Part shown: in pieces, positions 1-8,683 of the stretch | How the letters are laid out: every line of letters starts with the position of its first letter | Position numbering within the stretch: the first letter of the stretch is position 1 | Assembly: GCA_030668615.1 (NCBI GenBank) | Contig: DAOUTQ010000016.1 | Span: forward strand, 1 to 33,817 | Length of the DNA stretch: 33,817 bases | Origin: Bacteroidales bacterium | GTDB taxonomy: Bacteria > Bacteroidota > Bacteroidia > Bacteroidales > UBA12077 | Reading direction: 5' to 3' | The notes under the pieces: model-generated | What the model saw: only the letters and a program-made list of their open reading frames with translations | Told to the model about the DNA's origin: nothing | The model's database searches: none | Program-made: the position numbers and the translations under genes

Positions 1-2186
1 CTAAATCCCCCCAGTCTTCTGATATGCAATCCCTGATTAATAGAAAGCTCAAGTTGGTCAAAATCTGCATCGCTATTTAAAAACCCTTTTATTCCTTTTG
101 TATAATTCAATGAGAATGTTGGATAATTTGAATACGAATATCTTTTTACGCCATTATTAATTCGATAAAAATATTCGGGTGTATATCTAAGCCCAAACTC
201 TATTATCGATGCATTGTGATCTGCAACTAAATTATTATCAAAATTATCCACCGGAGGAATATTAGAAGTAAAATCATTTTTGAAAGGATCGAAAAAATAA
301 AAATCTGCATGATTATCAAGAGCCTTTCTTTGAGCATATTCAAATCCGGTAAGAAAATTTAATCCGTTAACAATATCAATACTATGTGAAATTTCAAAAT
401 AGTCTTTTTGGTATAACTTAAGATGATTCTCTTTTAAAAGAAGTGTTGTTATTAAATTCAAGTTCTCAGTAATTCCTGTATTTGAATCAAAATCAGAAAC
501 TGTTCGTCCACCACTCATGCTTATCGAAGCTCTTTTTATTCCATTATATCGATAATGCGTAGATAAGAAATTAGTCATTCTTTCGCGGCCAAAGGCATAG
601 CTTGCATTTTGCCATATGCTGAAATATTTACCGTTTTCATTCCGATGCGTATAATCAAACTCCATTCCATACTTTAATCCATCTGCTGTGTTGTAATTGA
701 TGTGATCTAAATCAATTATTCCTCCGTAGCGAAACGTATGTCCTTCGTCATAACTAAACGATCCTCCCATTAATATTTTACTCCATTTAAATCTCTTATC
801 ATCACGCTCAAGCGAATCTTTATACGTGGTATCAGTTTCCATTCTTAACTGAACGGAATCTTTTTCTTTATAACTTTCAAATTCATCTAATGTAAGTGGC
901 ATTGGCCTGATGGAATCCCAATATGCAACAGACCTCAAGCCTGCGCTATCCTCAACATTATTGTTATCTTTCAATTCCAACTCCTTTTTTTTAGGGATTG
1001 TTTTTTCAACATCTTCTTTAATAAGCTTTTTAAGTTTTTTGGACTCTTTTTTAGTAAGATCATCTTTTTGAACTAATTGTTGAATTTCCTGTTGCTGGCT
1101 TTTCGCTACATCAACAATTTCACTTACATAGTCTTTAGAATCGACCAACATTCTCCTATAAAGAGTGTGATCTAGTTTTGAGTTAAGTTTCACTTTATAA
1201 TCCGAAACTGAAGCAACATATTTAAAGGTAAATTCAATCCCCATTATACCTGCTTCAATATCAAAATCATGACTTACGGGCATCCAAACATCATTTCCTA
1301 CTGGAGTATATATCTGGTTCATTTTAACCTTAAACATTTTTTGCTCTATTGTAAGCTCAGCGCTATATAAATGCCAAAATCCCTCAACTATACTTATATA
1401 TCCTGAATATAAGTCATATCCCTCACGACGTGAAATAACTTTTATCTTATGCACTAAATAATCCTGATCATAAAACGATGATATTAACTCAAATTTATAA
1501 TATGAAAATGCATCCTTACTTAAAGGGGAAATTAATCCGTCAATATCATTATATAATGAAATCGTTATATAGCCTAATGGTGAAATGTCATTCATTTCCA
1601 TAGTACTTCTCATGGAAATAGTGTTTTGCTCAACTATATCAGGTAATTGAAAATGCAAATCTGTTATGTTTTCTATAATAATTGGTTTACCAACTTCAAT
1701 CCCTTCTTTCTTAAAAGTCTTTTTTAATACCCTTGGGATATCAATCGCTTTTCCTGTTCCTTTCAAATAAATTCTGCAATTATATTCCTCTGCCTGATTC
1801 AGGTAATAATAACTCATAGCTATGGCTTTTCTCATTATTGAATATGCAGGATCCTCGCCACTTGCTAAAATTCTTGCTTCAGGGATTTTAAAAAGCTGTT
1901 CTTCCAAAATGATATCTAGCTTTTGTACAACTCCGGAACAATTAACATGAATTTCTTTTGATTTATATCCAAGATATCGGATTGTAATTACATGATCACC
2001 TTCCGGCAAATCAAGCGAATAGCTTCCTTCTATATTGGAAGTTGTTCCTTTGGATATACCTTGAGCATATATAGTTGCATAGGCAATGGTGTCTCCGGTA
2101 TTGCTTGTAATTTTTCCTTCGATACATTGCGAATAACTATACGTTGTTGTTGCAGTAATTAATAAGGTTAATAAAAACTTTCTCAT
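1..2186 (-). CDS. DUF5686 / carboxypeptidase-regulatory-like surface protein, partial at left edge
   Basis: An open frame runs on the minus strand from an ATG (complement of 2184-2186) to the window edge with no stop, giving 728 codons; the 3' end lies outside. The N-terminus reads MRKFLLTLLITATTTYSYSQ, a Sec signal peptide with a likely cut after SYSQ. Residues ~20-105 form a carboxypeptidase-D regulatory-like domain (beta-sandwich with GKITSNTGDTIAYATIY and GYKSKEI), as found at the N-terminus of many Bacteroidota outer-membrane proteins. A Lys/Glu/Gln-rich segment at ~345-400 is followed by alternating hydrophobic strands that look like an outer-membrane beta-barrel (DUF5686 architecture). 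The family is usually ~800-850 residues, so roughly 100 are missing. Exact function is unknown; surface or outer-membrane location is inferred from the signal peptide and family. Confidence 0.85.
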   Translation of the reverse strand, partial: MRKFLLTLLITATTTYSYSQCIEGKITSNTGDTIAYATIYAQGISKGTTSNIEGSYSLDLPEGDHVITIRYLGYKSKEIHVNCSGVVQKLDIILEEQLFKIPEARILASGEDPAYSIMRKAIAMSYYYLNQAEEYNCRIYLKGTGKAIDIPRVLKKTFKKEGIEVGKPIIIENITDLHFQLPDIVEQNTISMRSTMEMNDISPLGYITISLYNDIDGLISPLSKDAFSYYKFELISSFYDQDYLVHKIKVISRREGYDLYSGYISIVEGFWHLYSAELTIEQKMFKVKMNQIYTPVGNDVWMPVSHDFDIEAGIMGIEFTFKYVASVSDYKVKLNSKLDHTLYRRMLVDSKDYVSEIVDVAKSQQQEIQQLVQKDDLTKKESKKLKKLIKEDVEKTIPKKKELELKDNNNVEDSAGLRSVAYWDSIRPMPLTLDEFESYKEKDSVQLRMETDTTYKDSLERDDKRFKWSKILMGGSFSYDEGHTFRYGGIIDLDHINYNTADGLKYGMEFDYTHRNENGKYFSIWQNASYAFGRERMTNFLSTHYRYNGIKRASISMSGGRTVSDFDSNTGITENLNLITTLLLKENHLKLYQKDYFEISHSIDIVNGLNFLTGFEYAQRKALDNHADFYFFDPFKNDFTSNIPPVDNFDNNLVADHNASIIEFGLRYTPEYFYRINNGVKRYSYSNYPTFSLNYTKGIKGFLNSDADFDQLELSINQGLHIRRLGGF

Positions 2187-2230
2187 AATGAAATTTAAGA
2201 ATAATTATCTTTCAGACGAATTAAACTTAA

Positions 2231-2259
2231 CAAAGTTACAGACAAATTGCTCGGACAAA
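2231..2259 (-). promoter_or_regulatory. Candidate promoter of the DUF5686 gene
   Basis: On the minus strand TAacTTTG (complement of 2231-2238) matches the Bacteroidota -7 element TAnnTTTG, with TTTG 17 nt upstream (complement of 2256-2259). Consensus spacing is 19-20, so the -33 box is weak. The start codon lies 45 nt downstream. AT-rich DNA gives chance matches, so this is only a candidate. Confidence 0.4.
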
Positions 2260-2301
2260 AAATTAATAACGAGAAAGCCTTAAATCTCTTTTATTTTGTA
2301 A

Positions 2302-2332
2302 TTTGAAAATATGATTAAAAAATCTATTTTTG
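2302..2332 (+). promoter_or_regulatory. Bacteroidota-type promoter of tRNA-Arg
   Basis: TTTG at 2302-2305 is followed after exactly 19 nt by TATTTTTG at 2325-2332, a full match to the primary Bacteroidota promoter (TTTG at -33, TAnnTTTG at -7). Transcription would begin near 2338-2341, a few bases before the mature tRNA at 2346. This is the best promoter in the window. Confidence 0.8.
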
Positions 2333-2345
2333 TAGCAAATTTAAC

Positions 2346-2417
2346 GGCCCCATAGTTCAAGGGATAGAATAGCAGTTTCCTAAACTGTAGATACAGGTTC
2401 GAGTCCTGTTGGGGCTA
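2346..2417 (+). tRNA. tRNA-Arg (anticodon CCT)
   Basis: A 72-nt cloverleaf can be folded by eye. The acceptor stem GGCCCCA pairs with TGGGGCT (first pair G-U), with A73 at 2417. The D stem is GTTC/GAAT. The anticodon stem GCAGT/ACTGT encloses the loop TTCCTAA, whose central CCT reads Arg AGG codons. The T arm is ACAGG-TTCGAGT-CCTGT. The CCA tail is not encoded (CAA follows), so it must be added after transcription. A matching promoter precedes it and a terminator follows. Confidence 0.96.
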
Positions 2418-2422
2418 CAAAA

Positions 2423-2446
2423 AAAGCCGGCTAATTAGCCGGCTTT
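2423..2446. terminator. Bidirectional terminator between tRNA-Arg and the repeat protein gene
   Basis: AAAGCCGGCT and AGCCGGCTTT form a perfect 10-bp stem around the loop AATT. A-rich sequence on the left and T-rich sequence on the right let it act for both the tRNA (+) and the converging gene that ends at 2466 (-). Confidence 0.85.
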
Positions 2447-2465
2447 CTATTTATCTTTTTATTCT

Positions 2466-4163
2466 TTATTCTGCATTTTCTGTAACACCCTCTTTTAGCG
2501 CCAGCAATACATTCCGTGCACTTTCAATATCTGTAACATAAATGTTCATTTCGCTTGCATAGCTTTGAATTTCACCATCTTTATAAATCTTAATTACTTT
2601 TGTATTATAGTTTGTAATTAGATTAACCGATAATTCTTTTCCTGAAATATCATATTTAAGACTGTTTGGATTTAGGTCAGATAGATTAAACTCATATACA
2701 TATTCTGTGCTTTTTTTCTCTGTAATTTCCCTCAGCGTTAATCTTAGTTTATTATTATCCTCTGTTATTCTCTCTAATTCCTGATTGAATACTGTTCCTT
2801 CTACAGTAACTTCTTTTGTATTTTCAATAAGCCAATCTATTTTACTTCCAAGACCTTCTGCAGGAACAAGTCTAACTATATTGGCCTCACATAGAGGTAT
2901 TGTCTTTTTAAATACATGTAATAATAAGCGAGCATTTTCCATATCATCACACAAAATTTGTATGTTGTTAATATAGTTTTGCTGCTCATCGTTTTCATAT
3001 ACTTTAACTAATTTGCTAGCTCCTTTTGTTTGAAAGGTTAATAAGAATTTCTTTCCGCTAATTTTATAATCAATTGAGTTCTGATTAATATCTGACAAGT
3101 TAAATTCATATCTTGTTTCTACTTTCTTTTTCATATCGTCTACAACAACACTTAGTCCTGTAATACAATCGTTTAAAAAAGACTGATCGTATGTTGTTTC
3201 GCCAATAACGATATTACCAATATTTTTACTCAATAGCGTTGTTGCTTCGTTTAGTTCATTAACAGCCGGTAATGAGCTTTTTAATTCTTCCTCGGCCATG
3301 GGTATAGTTTGATCTATAATGTATCTTAAATCGCGTGCATTTTCGATATTATAGGCAATAATTTCTATTTTATATAGATAATTTGAAAGTTTGCCGTCTT
3401 CAAGGCTTTTCATAATCTTTCTTTTTCCTTTTGTTTCAAAAACAACGGAAAACATAGCTCCCTTTACTACAAATTTTAACGAGTTAGAATTTATATCTGC
3501 AAGATTGAACTCAAATTTTCTTGTTTCTGTTGATTTCTCATTTGTTTCAACAACCTCCAAATTTACCTTTCCGGTATGTTCTTCGTCTTTCGATAATATT
3601 TGCTGATATGATGAATTGTCAATGTTTACCAATTTAACATTTTCAGTTAGCCAGGTAAGCTTTTCATCATAGGATTCCAAACTAAATTTGGTCTCCATAA
3701 TGTTTTCAGCAACAGGTATTAACTCTTTTATTTTCTCTTTAATTATTCGTGCATTATCAATGTCTTCAGCGTATATTTTAACTAATTTACCATATGAATC
3801 GTGCTCGCCGTTTTTTAAAACAGTTACTAATTTTTGATTATTATCAACTATTAATTGAACATACATTTTTTCTTTCTCTGTAATCTCGCGAACCATTACA
3901 GGATCTATATCTGCAAGGTTGAATTCGAATATTAACTCTGTTCTTTCTCCTTTTAGATCAACCTCATTTATAATAAGACTTAATACTCCAGGTTGAACAA
4001 TTTTAATTTCTTGTTCAAATGTGATCTTTGCTGTATTAACCGTTTTAATATTTTCGGTTAATTCTTCTACAATACTTTTAAACTGATCTGGTTGAGCATT
4101 TAAATTCAATCCATAAATATTAAAAACCAGAACTCCGAAAATAAAAAAATAGATTCGCTTCAT
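2466..4163 (-). CDS. Secreted protein of four tandem ~137-residue repeats, function unknown
   Basis: ATG at the complement of 4161-4163 gives 565 residues starting MKRIYFFIFGVLVFNIYG, a signal peptide with likely cleavage after NLNAQ (residue 24). An upstream in-frame GTG (4184) would add seven residues before the signal and is less likely. The mature protein is four copies of one domain. A central EFNL(A/S)D motif recurs at residues 80, 218, 353 and 491, and a (D/N)(I/M)xxAR motif at 134, 272, 407 and 545, a spacing of 135-138 throughout. Each unit appears to be a beta-rich half followed by a short helix (NARxLxxxxxxxIPxAE). No cysteine pair, lipobox, catalytic motif or T9SS tail is seen. 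Periplasmic or secreted location is inferred. I do not recognise the family; a binding or scaffold role is possible but unproven. Confidence 0.85.
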   Translation of the reverse strand: MKRIYFFIFGVLVFNIYGLNLNAQPDQFKSIVEELTENIKTVNTAKITFEQEIKIVQPGVLSLIINEVDLKGERTELIFEFNLADIDPVMVREITEKEKMYVQLIVDNNQKLVTVLKNGEHDSYGKLVKIYAEDIDNARIIKEKIKELIPVAENIMETKFSLESYDEKLTWLTENVKLVNIDNSSYQQILSKDEEHTGKVNLEVVETNEKSTETRKFEFNLADINSNSLKFVVKGAMFSVVFETKGKRKIMKSLEDGKLSNYLYKIEIIAYNIENARDLRYIIDQTIPMAEEELKSSLPAVNELNEATTLLSKNIGNIVIGETTYDQSFLNDCITGLSVVVDDMKKKVETRYEFNLSDINQNSIDYKISGKKFLLTFQTKGASKLVKVYENDEQQNYINNIQILCDDMENARLLLHVFKKTIPLCEANIVRLVPAEGLGSKIDWLIENTKEVTVEGTVFNQELERITEDNNKLRLTLREITEKKSTEYVYEFNLSDLNPNSLKYDISGKELSVNLITNYNTKVIKIYKDGEIQSYASEMNIYVTDIESARNVLLALKEGVTENAE

Positions 4164-4214
4164 TTTGAATGTTTTAAATTGCACTTAATATAATTTTAGG
4201 TATTAAAAATATAA

Positions 4215-4243
4215 ATGTACCATAAAATATTCATATGGTACAT
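4215..4243. promoter_or_regulatory. Inverted repeat between the PorT-like gene and the repeat protein gene
   Basis: ATGTACCAT (4215-4223) and ATGGTACAT (4235-4243) are perfect 9-bp inverted repeats separated by 11 bp. The hairpin lies 41 nt past the stop of the upstream minus-strand gene and is followed on that strand by T-rich sequence, so it may be a weak terminator. It also lies upstream of the next gene, where it could be an operator. Confidence 0.4.
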
Positions 4244-4283
4244 CTATAAACTATAGCTATTTTAATTATTTTGCAAAATTAAT

Positions 4284-4952
4284 TTAGAAATCTGTTAAAA
4301 AATAAGATAATGTAATTGCAAAAACGCTGTTTTTAATTTCATCTCCTGAATGAGGTGATATGTTATTTAATCCAATATTGTATGACAAGCCAACCTGAAT
4401 GCTTTCATTAATTTCAACACCAGCACCAATTATAAAGCCTAAGTCCAGTCTTTTTATATTATCCTCTGCTCCACTTCCCCACTCAATATCATCTGTATCT
4501 GATTCCGAATATGTTTCTCCGTCCCAGGTTTCTGTATACTCACTCTCATACTTGCCACTTAAACCCATTCCTATATTAAATCCGCCTGTTCCATAAATGC
4601 TAATATCACCTAATTCAAACTTGTACATTGCTGTTAAAGGAATATCAAGGTAAAACATTGATGCTTTTAACTCCATACTATAAGAGTCACCACCAAAACT
4701 TTCACTTTCTTCATATTTAAATCCTTTTTGAGACAATAACAGTCCCGCCTGGGCTGTAAACGCATCGGCAATTTCATATTCTGCAATACCTCCTATGTGC
4801 ACTCCTAATTTAGATTTGGTATCATCTAAATCTTTAATCTTTGAATTAGCTACATTTAATCCTGCTTTTGCTCCTATTCTTATTTGTGCATATATATTTG
4901 ATGTGCACATAATCATAATGAGCGTAATAAAATAAATTCCAACTTTTCTCAT
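4284..4952 (-). CDS. PorT-family outer-membrane beta-barrel protein
   Basis: The 222-residue product begins with a signal peptide (MRKVGIYFITLIMIMCTSNIYAQ) and continues IRIGAKAGLNVANSKI, the typical opening of the PorT/OMP_b-brl_2 barrel family of Bacteroidota. Alternating hydrophobic strands with glycine turns (GIAEYEI, AQAGLLLSQKG, FYLDIPLTAMYKF, YGTGGFNIGMG, IIGAGVEIN, QVGLSYNIGL) fit an eight-stranded barrel, and it ends on an aromatic (FLTDF), as outer-membrane proteins often do. An acidic loop sits at ~130-165. Location is the outer membrane; specific function is unknown. It is followed on the same strand by the four-repeat secreted protein 120 nt downstream, possibly co-transcribed. 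Confidence 0.85.
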   Translation of the reverse strand: MRKVGIYFITLIMIMCTSNIYAQIRIGAKAGLNVANSKIKDLDDTKSKLGVHIGGIAEYEIADAFTAQAGLLLSQKGFKYEESESFGGDSYSMELKASMFYLDIPLTAMYKFELGDISIYGTGGFNIGMGLSGKYESEYTETWDGETYSESDTDDIEWGSGAEDNIKRLDLGFIIGAGVEINESIQVGLSYNIGLNNISPHSGDEIKNSVFAITLSYFLTDF

Positions 4953-5011
4953 AATTAATCTTTTTATTTTTGCCTACTCTTGGGTTTTTTGGCATACACC
5001 CCGTACTCTTT

Positions 5012-5035
5012 TATGGATTTTCCGGAAGATCCATA
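5012..5035. promoter_or_regulatory. 24-bp near-perfect palindrome, candidate operator
   Basis: TATGGAT at 5012-5018 mirrors ATCCATA at 5029-5035 around a central TTCCGGAA. Only one symmetric pair (5019/5028) is broken. It lies about 60 bp upstream of the PorT-like gene start, has no T-run on either side, and so looks more like a protein-binding site than a terminator. No regulator gene is adjacent. Confidence 0.45.
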
Positions 5036-5248
5036 CTAAACTTTTGGTATCTTTATTAATTTACATATTTTAATAAATCTTGCACTGTTTAGTAAATTAG
5101 GAATAAATTTAATGTTTTTTTTCCTACTATTCCAAGTTTTAGTTTGAGCTTTTATACATAAATATAAACAAAACAGATTGTTGGCTCATATTTAAGGGCT
5201 TCTTTTTAAATCAGAAAGTTGTTTTTATTTTTAGATGTTGTAATAGAT

Positions 5249-6070
5249 TTATTTGTTGAAGACTGTATGTAAATATGTTTCGAAACTAATGTTAAAATCA
5301 GCCGGGCTTTCGTAAAAGAAAATATGTCCTGTGTCTCTTACAATCTGAATTATGCTTCTCCATATTGATGGAATATCAATTGAATTTAAATAATCAAAAT
5401 TTAAAATCTGGTCGAGCTCCCCAAAATAAACCGCAACCGGAACTTTTATATTTTTAATTATTTCTATTTGATCCTGATATTCTCCTTTCATAATTGATCC
5501 AAACAAATATTCTCTGGTTTTTAAATCTGCCTTTCTTATTATTTCGGGAATAAATTCAGGATATTTCGTTTTTTCTTCTACAAGCAATGCTGCAATTTGA
5601 TGAACCTCACTATCATCTATTCCGGGCTTAGCAAACAATTCAAAAAACGATTTTTTGAGAAACATTTCATTGGTAACCGGATTCGACAACGGAATAGCTC
5701 CAAGTAACGCAAGACCCAAAGGATTGGTTAATTTGTTAAATGCCTCTATTATTACATTTGCACCTGTATTATGGCCAACATAAACCGCATTTTCAAGTTT
5801 TAGTTCCTTACAAAAACCTATCAGAAAATCACTTAATCCACTTATTGTATAATCATCCTGAGGGTTTTCAGAAGATGCTGAATTGCCATAACCGGGTAAA
5901 TCCAAAGCAATAAACCGAAATTGATATGATAATACAGAATCGATTAATTGCCTAATGAAAACGGAGGCCGATGACGACATGCCGTGAACAAAAACAACCG
6001 GATGCCCATTGTCTCTGGATTCATAGTAAAACACTTCTTTCTCTTTAACTTTTATTCTTTTTTGCTTCAT
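5249..6070 (-). CDS. Alpha/beta-hydrolase-fold protein with Asn at the nucleophile position
   Basis: The 273-residue protein has the alpha/beta-hydrolase layout: PVVFVHGMSSS oxyanion loop (residues 24-34), FIALDLPGYGNS (54-64), nucleophile-elbow strand YVGHNTGANV (97-106), acid loop YFGELDQ with Asp220, and RDTGHIFFYE with His249. The elbow should be G-x-S-x-G; here it reads G-H-N-T-G, with Asn101 replacing Ser. I checked the codon (AAT on the minus strand). Asp and His remain. There is no signal peptide, so it is probably cytoplasmic. It may be a non-hydrolytic family member or use another mechanism. It is divergent from the M1 peptidase gene at 6204, with 133 bp between them that must hold both promoters. 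Substrate cannot be inferred. Confidence 0.85.
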   Translation of the reverse strand: MKQKRIKVKEKEVFYYESRDNGHPVVFVHGMSSSASVFIRQLIDSVLSYQFRFIALDLPGYGNSASSENPQDDYTISGLSDFLIGFCKELKLENAVYVGHNTGANVIIEAFNKLTNPLGLALLGAIPLSNPVTNEMFLKKSFFELFAKPGIDDSEVHQIAALLVEEKTKYPEFIPEIIRKADLKTREYLFGSIMKGEYQDQIEIIKNIKVPVAVYFGELDQILNFDYLNSIDIPSIWRSIIQIVRDTGHIFFYESPADFNISFETYLHTVFNK

Positions 6071-6203
6071 CCTGTGAGTTTTAATTTATATAAATTTATG
6101 AATTCCTGAAGTATTATTCAAATTTAAAATCAGTTAAGAGATAATTGTTTTTTATTAATCTTAAAGTAATAATTTATACTTTTATAAAAATAATTCTGCA
6201 GAA

Positions 6204-8129
6204 ATGAAAAATTTACTGGTTATAATTCTTTGTTTACTACCGCTTATCATACTTTCTCAAACTTCCAACCCAGAACCATTTAAATCTTCTTTTGATTCAC
6301 GAAATAAAAGTGATATACATCTGTATTATAATCCTTTGCTGGATAATTATAATCTTCATTTTGTTCACCTTGATCTTAATGTTTCAGACGAATCAACGTA
6401 TATTTCTGGCAATGTAAGCCTTCACGCTACTATTGTTCAAACACTTGACACGCTATTGTTTAACTTTAGTAATTACATGACAATAGATTCCGTTTTTATT
6501 AACAACCTTAAGGTTGCGGCATCTCATAACAATAATTATTTACAGTATATTTTTGAAACTCCACTTGAAGTTAACGACCAGGTAAAAATGCAGGTTTATT
6601 ATCATGGAATACCATTCGGTGATGGCGTAACAAACAAAACAAATACATCCTGGAACAAAAAAGTTACATGGTCTTTGTCCGAATCTTTTCACGCTTATGA
6701 ATGGTGGCCTTGTAAACAGGTTTTGTCTGATAAAATTGATTCTGCATATATTTTTATTACTTGCGATGATGATTTAAAAGCCGGCTCGAACGGATTATTA
6801 AAAGATGAAGTAAGCCTAGCTGGTAACAAAAAGCGATTTGAGTGGAAAACAAATTATCCAATCAATTATTATCTTATTTCATTTGCTGTTTCAGAATACG
6901 AAGACTATTCCTTTTATGCATATCCGGAAGGTTATGATCCTGTTCTAATTCAGAATTATATTTATAATACAACGGGTTGTCTTGACTTTTATAAAAACAA
7001 TCTTGATAAAACAGCAGATTTAATTGAATTGTTTAGTGACAAGTTTGGCATATATCCATTTAGAAATGAAAAATATGGACATTGTTTGGCTGAACTTGGT
7101 GGTGGAATGGAACATCAGACCATGTCTACAATGAAAAATTTTAACTTTTACCTTGTTGCTCATGAGCTTGGACATATGTGGTTTGGTGATTATGTAACCT
7201 GTGCAAGCTGGCAGGATATCTGGATAAATGAAGGTTTTGCTTCTTATACTGAATATGTAGCAAAAGAAAATTTGGTTTCATTAAACGAAGCCTATAATTG
7301 GATGAAAGATGCACATAACTATGCTCTTGGAGAACCACAAGGAAGTGTATACATTCCCTTTGAAGATGCTGCATATGAGAACCGTATTTTCAATTATGCA
7401 CTTTCATACAAAAAAGGTGCTGCATTGGTCCATATGATAAGGAATGAAATTAATAATGATGAGATTTTCTTTTCAGCTATTAAAAATTACCTTGCCGAAT
7501 ATGCTAATGGAGTTGCAACAGGAGATGATTTTAAAAATTCGCTTGAAACTTATACAAATATTGATTTCGATGCCTTTTTTAATCAATGGTATTACGGAAA
7601 AGGATTCCCTCGTTTTTCGGTAGAGTATTCACAGGTAAATGATACATTGAGTTTATCCGTTCAGCAAAGAACTTCTTCGTCTGAAACACCTCTTTTTCAA
7701 ATTCATGTTGACTATAAAATTTCTTTTTCTGATGGAGATACAACGATTAGATTTTACCAATCAAAGAATAATGAGTTTTATTCTATCCCTTTTAGTAAAA
7801 ACATTATTTCCATTGAGATGGATCCCAATAATTATATTTTAAAGGAATCTGTTACTATTGATTCTGTGAATTCTCCTGGAAACAACTCCTCGCTTTTTAA
7901 AATATTTCCTAATCCGGCAAGGAATCGTGTTCAATTGCGTTTTAATATTAATCTGCATAATCAAAGAAAACATGTTCAGGTTTTTAACCTGAATGGTAAA
8001 TTAATAAAACAGTTTTATACATATAAAGATCTTATATCGGTTGGGATTTCTGATTTATCAAATGGTTTTTATTTTATAAAGGTAATTTCATCCGGAAAAT
8101 CTTTTTCATATAAACTTATAAAGCAATAA
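6204..8129 (+). CDS. Secreted M1-family metallopeptidase with T9SS C-terminal sorting domain
   Basis: The 641-residue protein starts with a signal peptide (MKNLLVIILCLLPLIILSQ). It carries the M1 aminopeptidase core: the exopeptidase-type loop GGGMEH (Glu303, in place of the usual GAMEN), the zinc motif HELGH (His320, Glu321, His324) and the third ligand Glu343 in NEGFASYTEY, with the standard 18-residue spacer. The N-terminal beta-saddle (~45-230) and catalytic domain (~230-480) are complete; the long C-terminal helical domain of larger M1 enzymes is absent. From residue ~566 a type A T9SS sorting domain begins (KIFPNPARNRVQ, with NGKLI and LSNGFYFIKV), so the enzyme is expected to be exported to the cell surface or released. 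Predicted role is peptide hydrolysis outside the cell. Confidence 0.93.
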   Translation: MKNLLVIILCLLPLIILSQTSNPEPFKSSFDSRNKSDIHLYYNPLLDNYNLHFVHLDLNVSDESTYISGNVSLHATIVQTLDTLLFNFSNYMTIDSVFINNLKVAASHNNNYLQYIFETPLEVNDQVKMQVYYHGIPFGDGVTNKTNTSWNKKVTWSLSESFHAYEWWPCKQVLSDKIDSAYIFITCDDDLKAGSNGLLKDEVSLAGNKKRFEWKTNYPINYYLISFAVSEYEDYSFYAYPEGYDPVLIQNYIYNTTGCLDFYKNNLDKTADLIELFSDKFGIYPFRNEKYGHCLAELGGGMEHQTMSTMKNFNFYLVAHELGHMWFGDYVTCASWQDIWINEGFASYTEYVAKENLVSLNEAYNWMKDAHNYALGEPQGSVYIPFEDAAYENRIFNYALSYKKGAALVHMIRNEINNDEIFFSAIKNYLAEYANGVATGDDFKNSLETYTNIDFDAFFNQWYYGKGFPRFSVEYSQVNDTLSLSVQQRTSSSETPLFQIHVDYKISFSDGDTTIRFYQSKNNEFYSIPFSKNIISIEMDPNNYILKESVTIDSVNSPGNNSSLFKIFPNPARNRVQLRFNINLHNQRKHVQVFNLNGKLIKQFYTYKDLISVGISDLSNGFYFIKVISSGKSFSYKLIKQ

Positions 8130-8226
8130 TCTCTAATTAAATAAATAACTATAAATAAATAATTACGTATACAATAGTGAACTCTGCCTTTATAAATTGA
8201 TATTAACCTGTTATTAAACCATTTTT

Positions 8227-8232
8227 AAGGAG
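8227..8232 (+). promoter_or_regulatory. Strong Shine-Dalgarno of the zinc-ribbon gene
   Basis: AAGGAG eight bases before the ATG at 8241 is a textbook ribosome-binding site. Most genes in this window lack one, as is usual for Bacteroidota. Confidence 0.6.
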
Positions 8233-8240
8233 ACATAATT

Positions 8241-8639
8241 ATGAAACCAAACTTCATTTGTCCTAAATGTAAGGGTTTTCTAAATGTAGGAGATCAAATA
8301 GTGTTAGTTGCTGAATCAAAAAAAAACAAAACAGGGCTTGTTTTTTTTAGCCCTGAGATAGGTAATTACTCTACATCAAGAAATCATGAATTCGCAGTTA
8401 CAGAAGGTGAAAAACATGAGTTTTTTTGTCCTTTATGCCACGAAAAGTTAGCCGCAGATATTCACGATAATTTATCAAGAATAATTATGATTGATAAAAA
8501 TAATGATGAATTTGAAATCCTGTTTAGTAAAATTGCAGGTGAGAAAAGTACTTATAAAATAGTTGGCGAATCAGCAGAAATATATGGGGAACATCATTCC
8601 AACTATATTGATTTTATAAACCTAAGTCTTAATAAATAA
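8241..8639 (+). CDS. Small zinc-ribbon protein, function unknown
   Basis: The 132-residue cytoplasmic protein (no signal peptide) has two CxxC knuckles: CPKC at residues 8-11 and CPLC at ~63-66, separated by a beta-rich segment. This looks like a zinc-ribbon with a long insertion. The C-terminal half (~70-132) is a beta/alpha domain rich in acidic residues with no recognisable motif. The start is fixed by the AAGGAG at 8227-8232. It stands alone, with a terminator right behind it. Zinc binding is inferred from the cysteines; the biological role is not apparent. Confidence 0.75.
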   Translation: MKPNFICPKCKGFLNVGDQIVLVAESKKNKTGLVFFSPEIGNYSTSRNHEFAVTEGEKHEFFCPLCHEKLAADIHDNLSRIIMIDKNNDEFEILFSKIAGEKSTYKIVGESAEIYGEHHSNYIDFINLSLNK

Positions 8640-8651
8640 GAAGCTTAAAAC

Positions 8652-8679
8652 AAAAAAGGAGCAATAAAGCTCCTTTTTT
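8652..8679. terminator. Bidirectional terminator between convergent zinc-ribbon and yitT-like genes
   Basis: AAAAAAGGAGC (8652-8662) pairs with GCTCCTTTTTT (8669-8679) around AATAAA. The A-tract/T-tract flanks make it a good intrinsic terminator in both directions, matching the convergent genes ending at 8639 and 8684. Confidence 0.85.
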
Positions 8680-8683
8680 GCTT

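Noticed and set aside
4164-4184. GTG start seven codons upstream for the four-repeat protein
   Set aside because: The signal peptide begins properly at the internal ATG (4163), so the longer form is unlikely.
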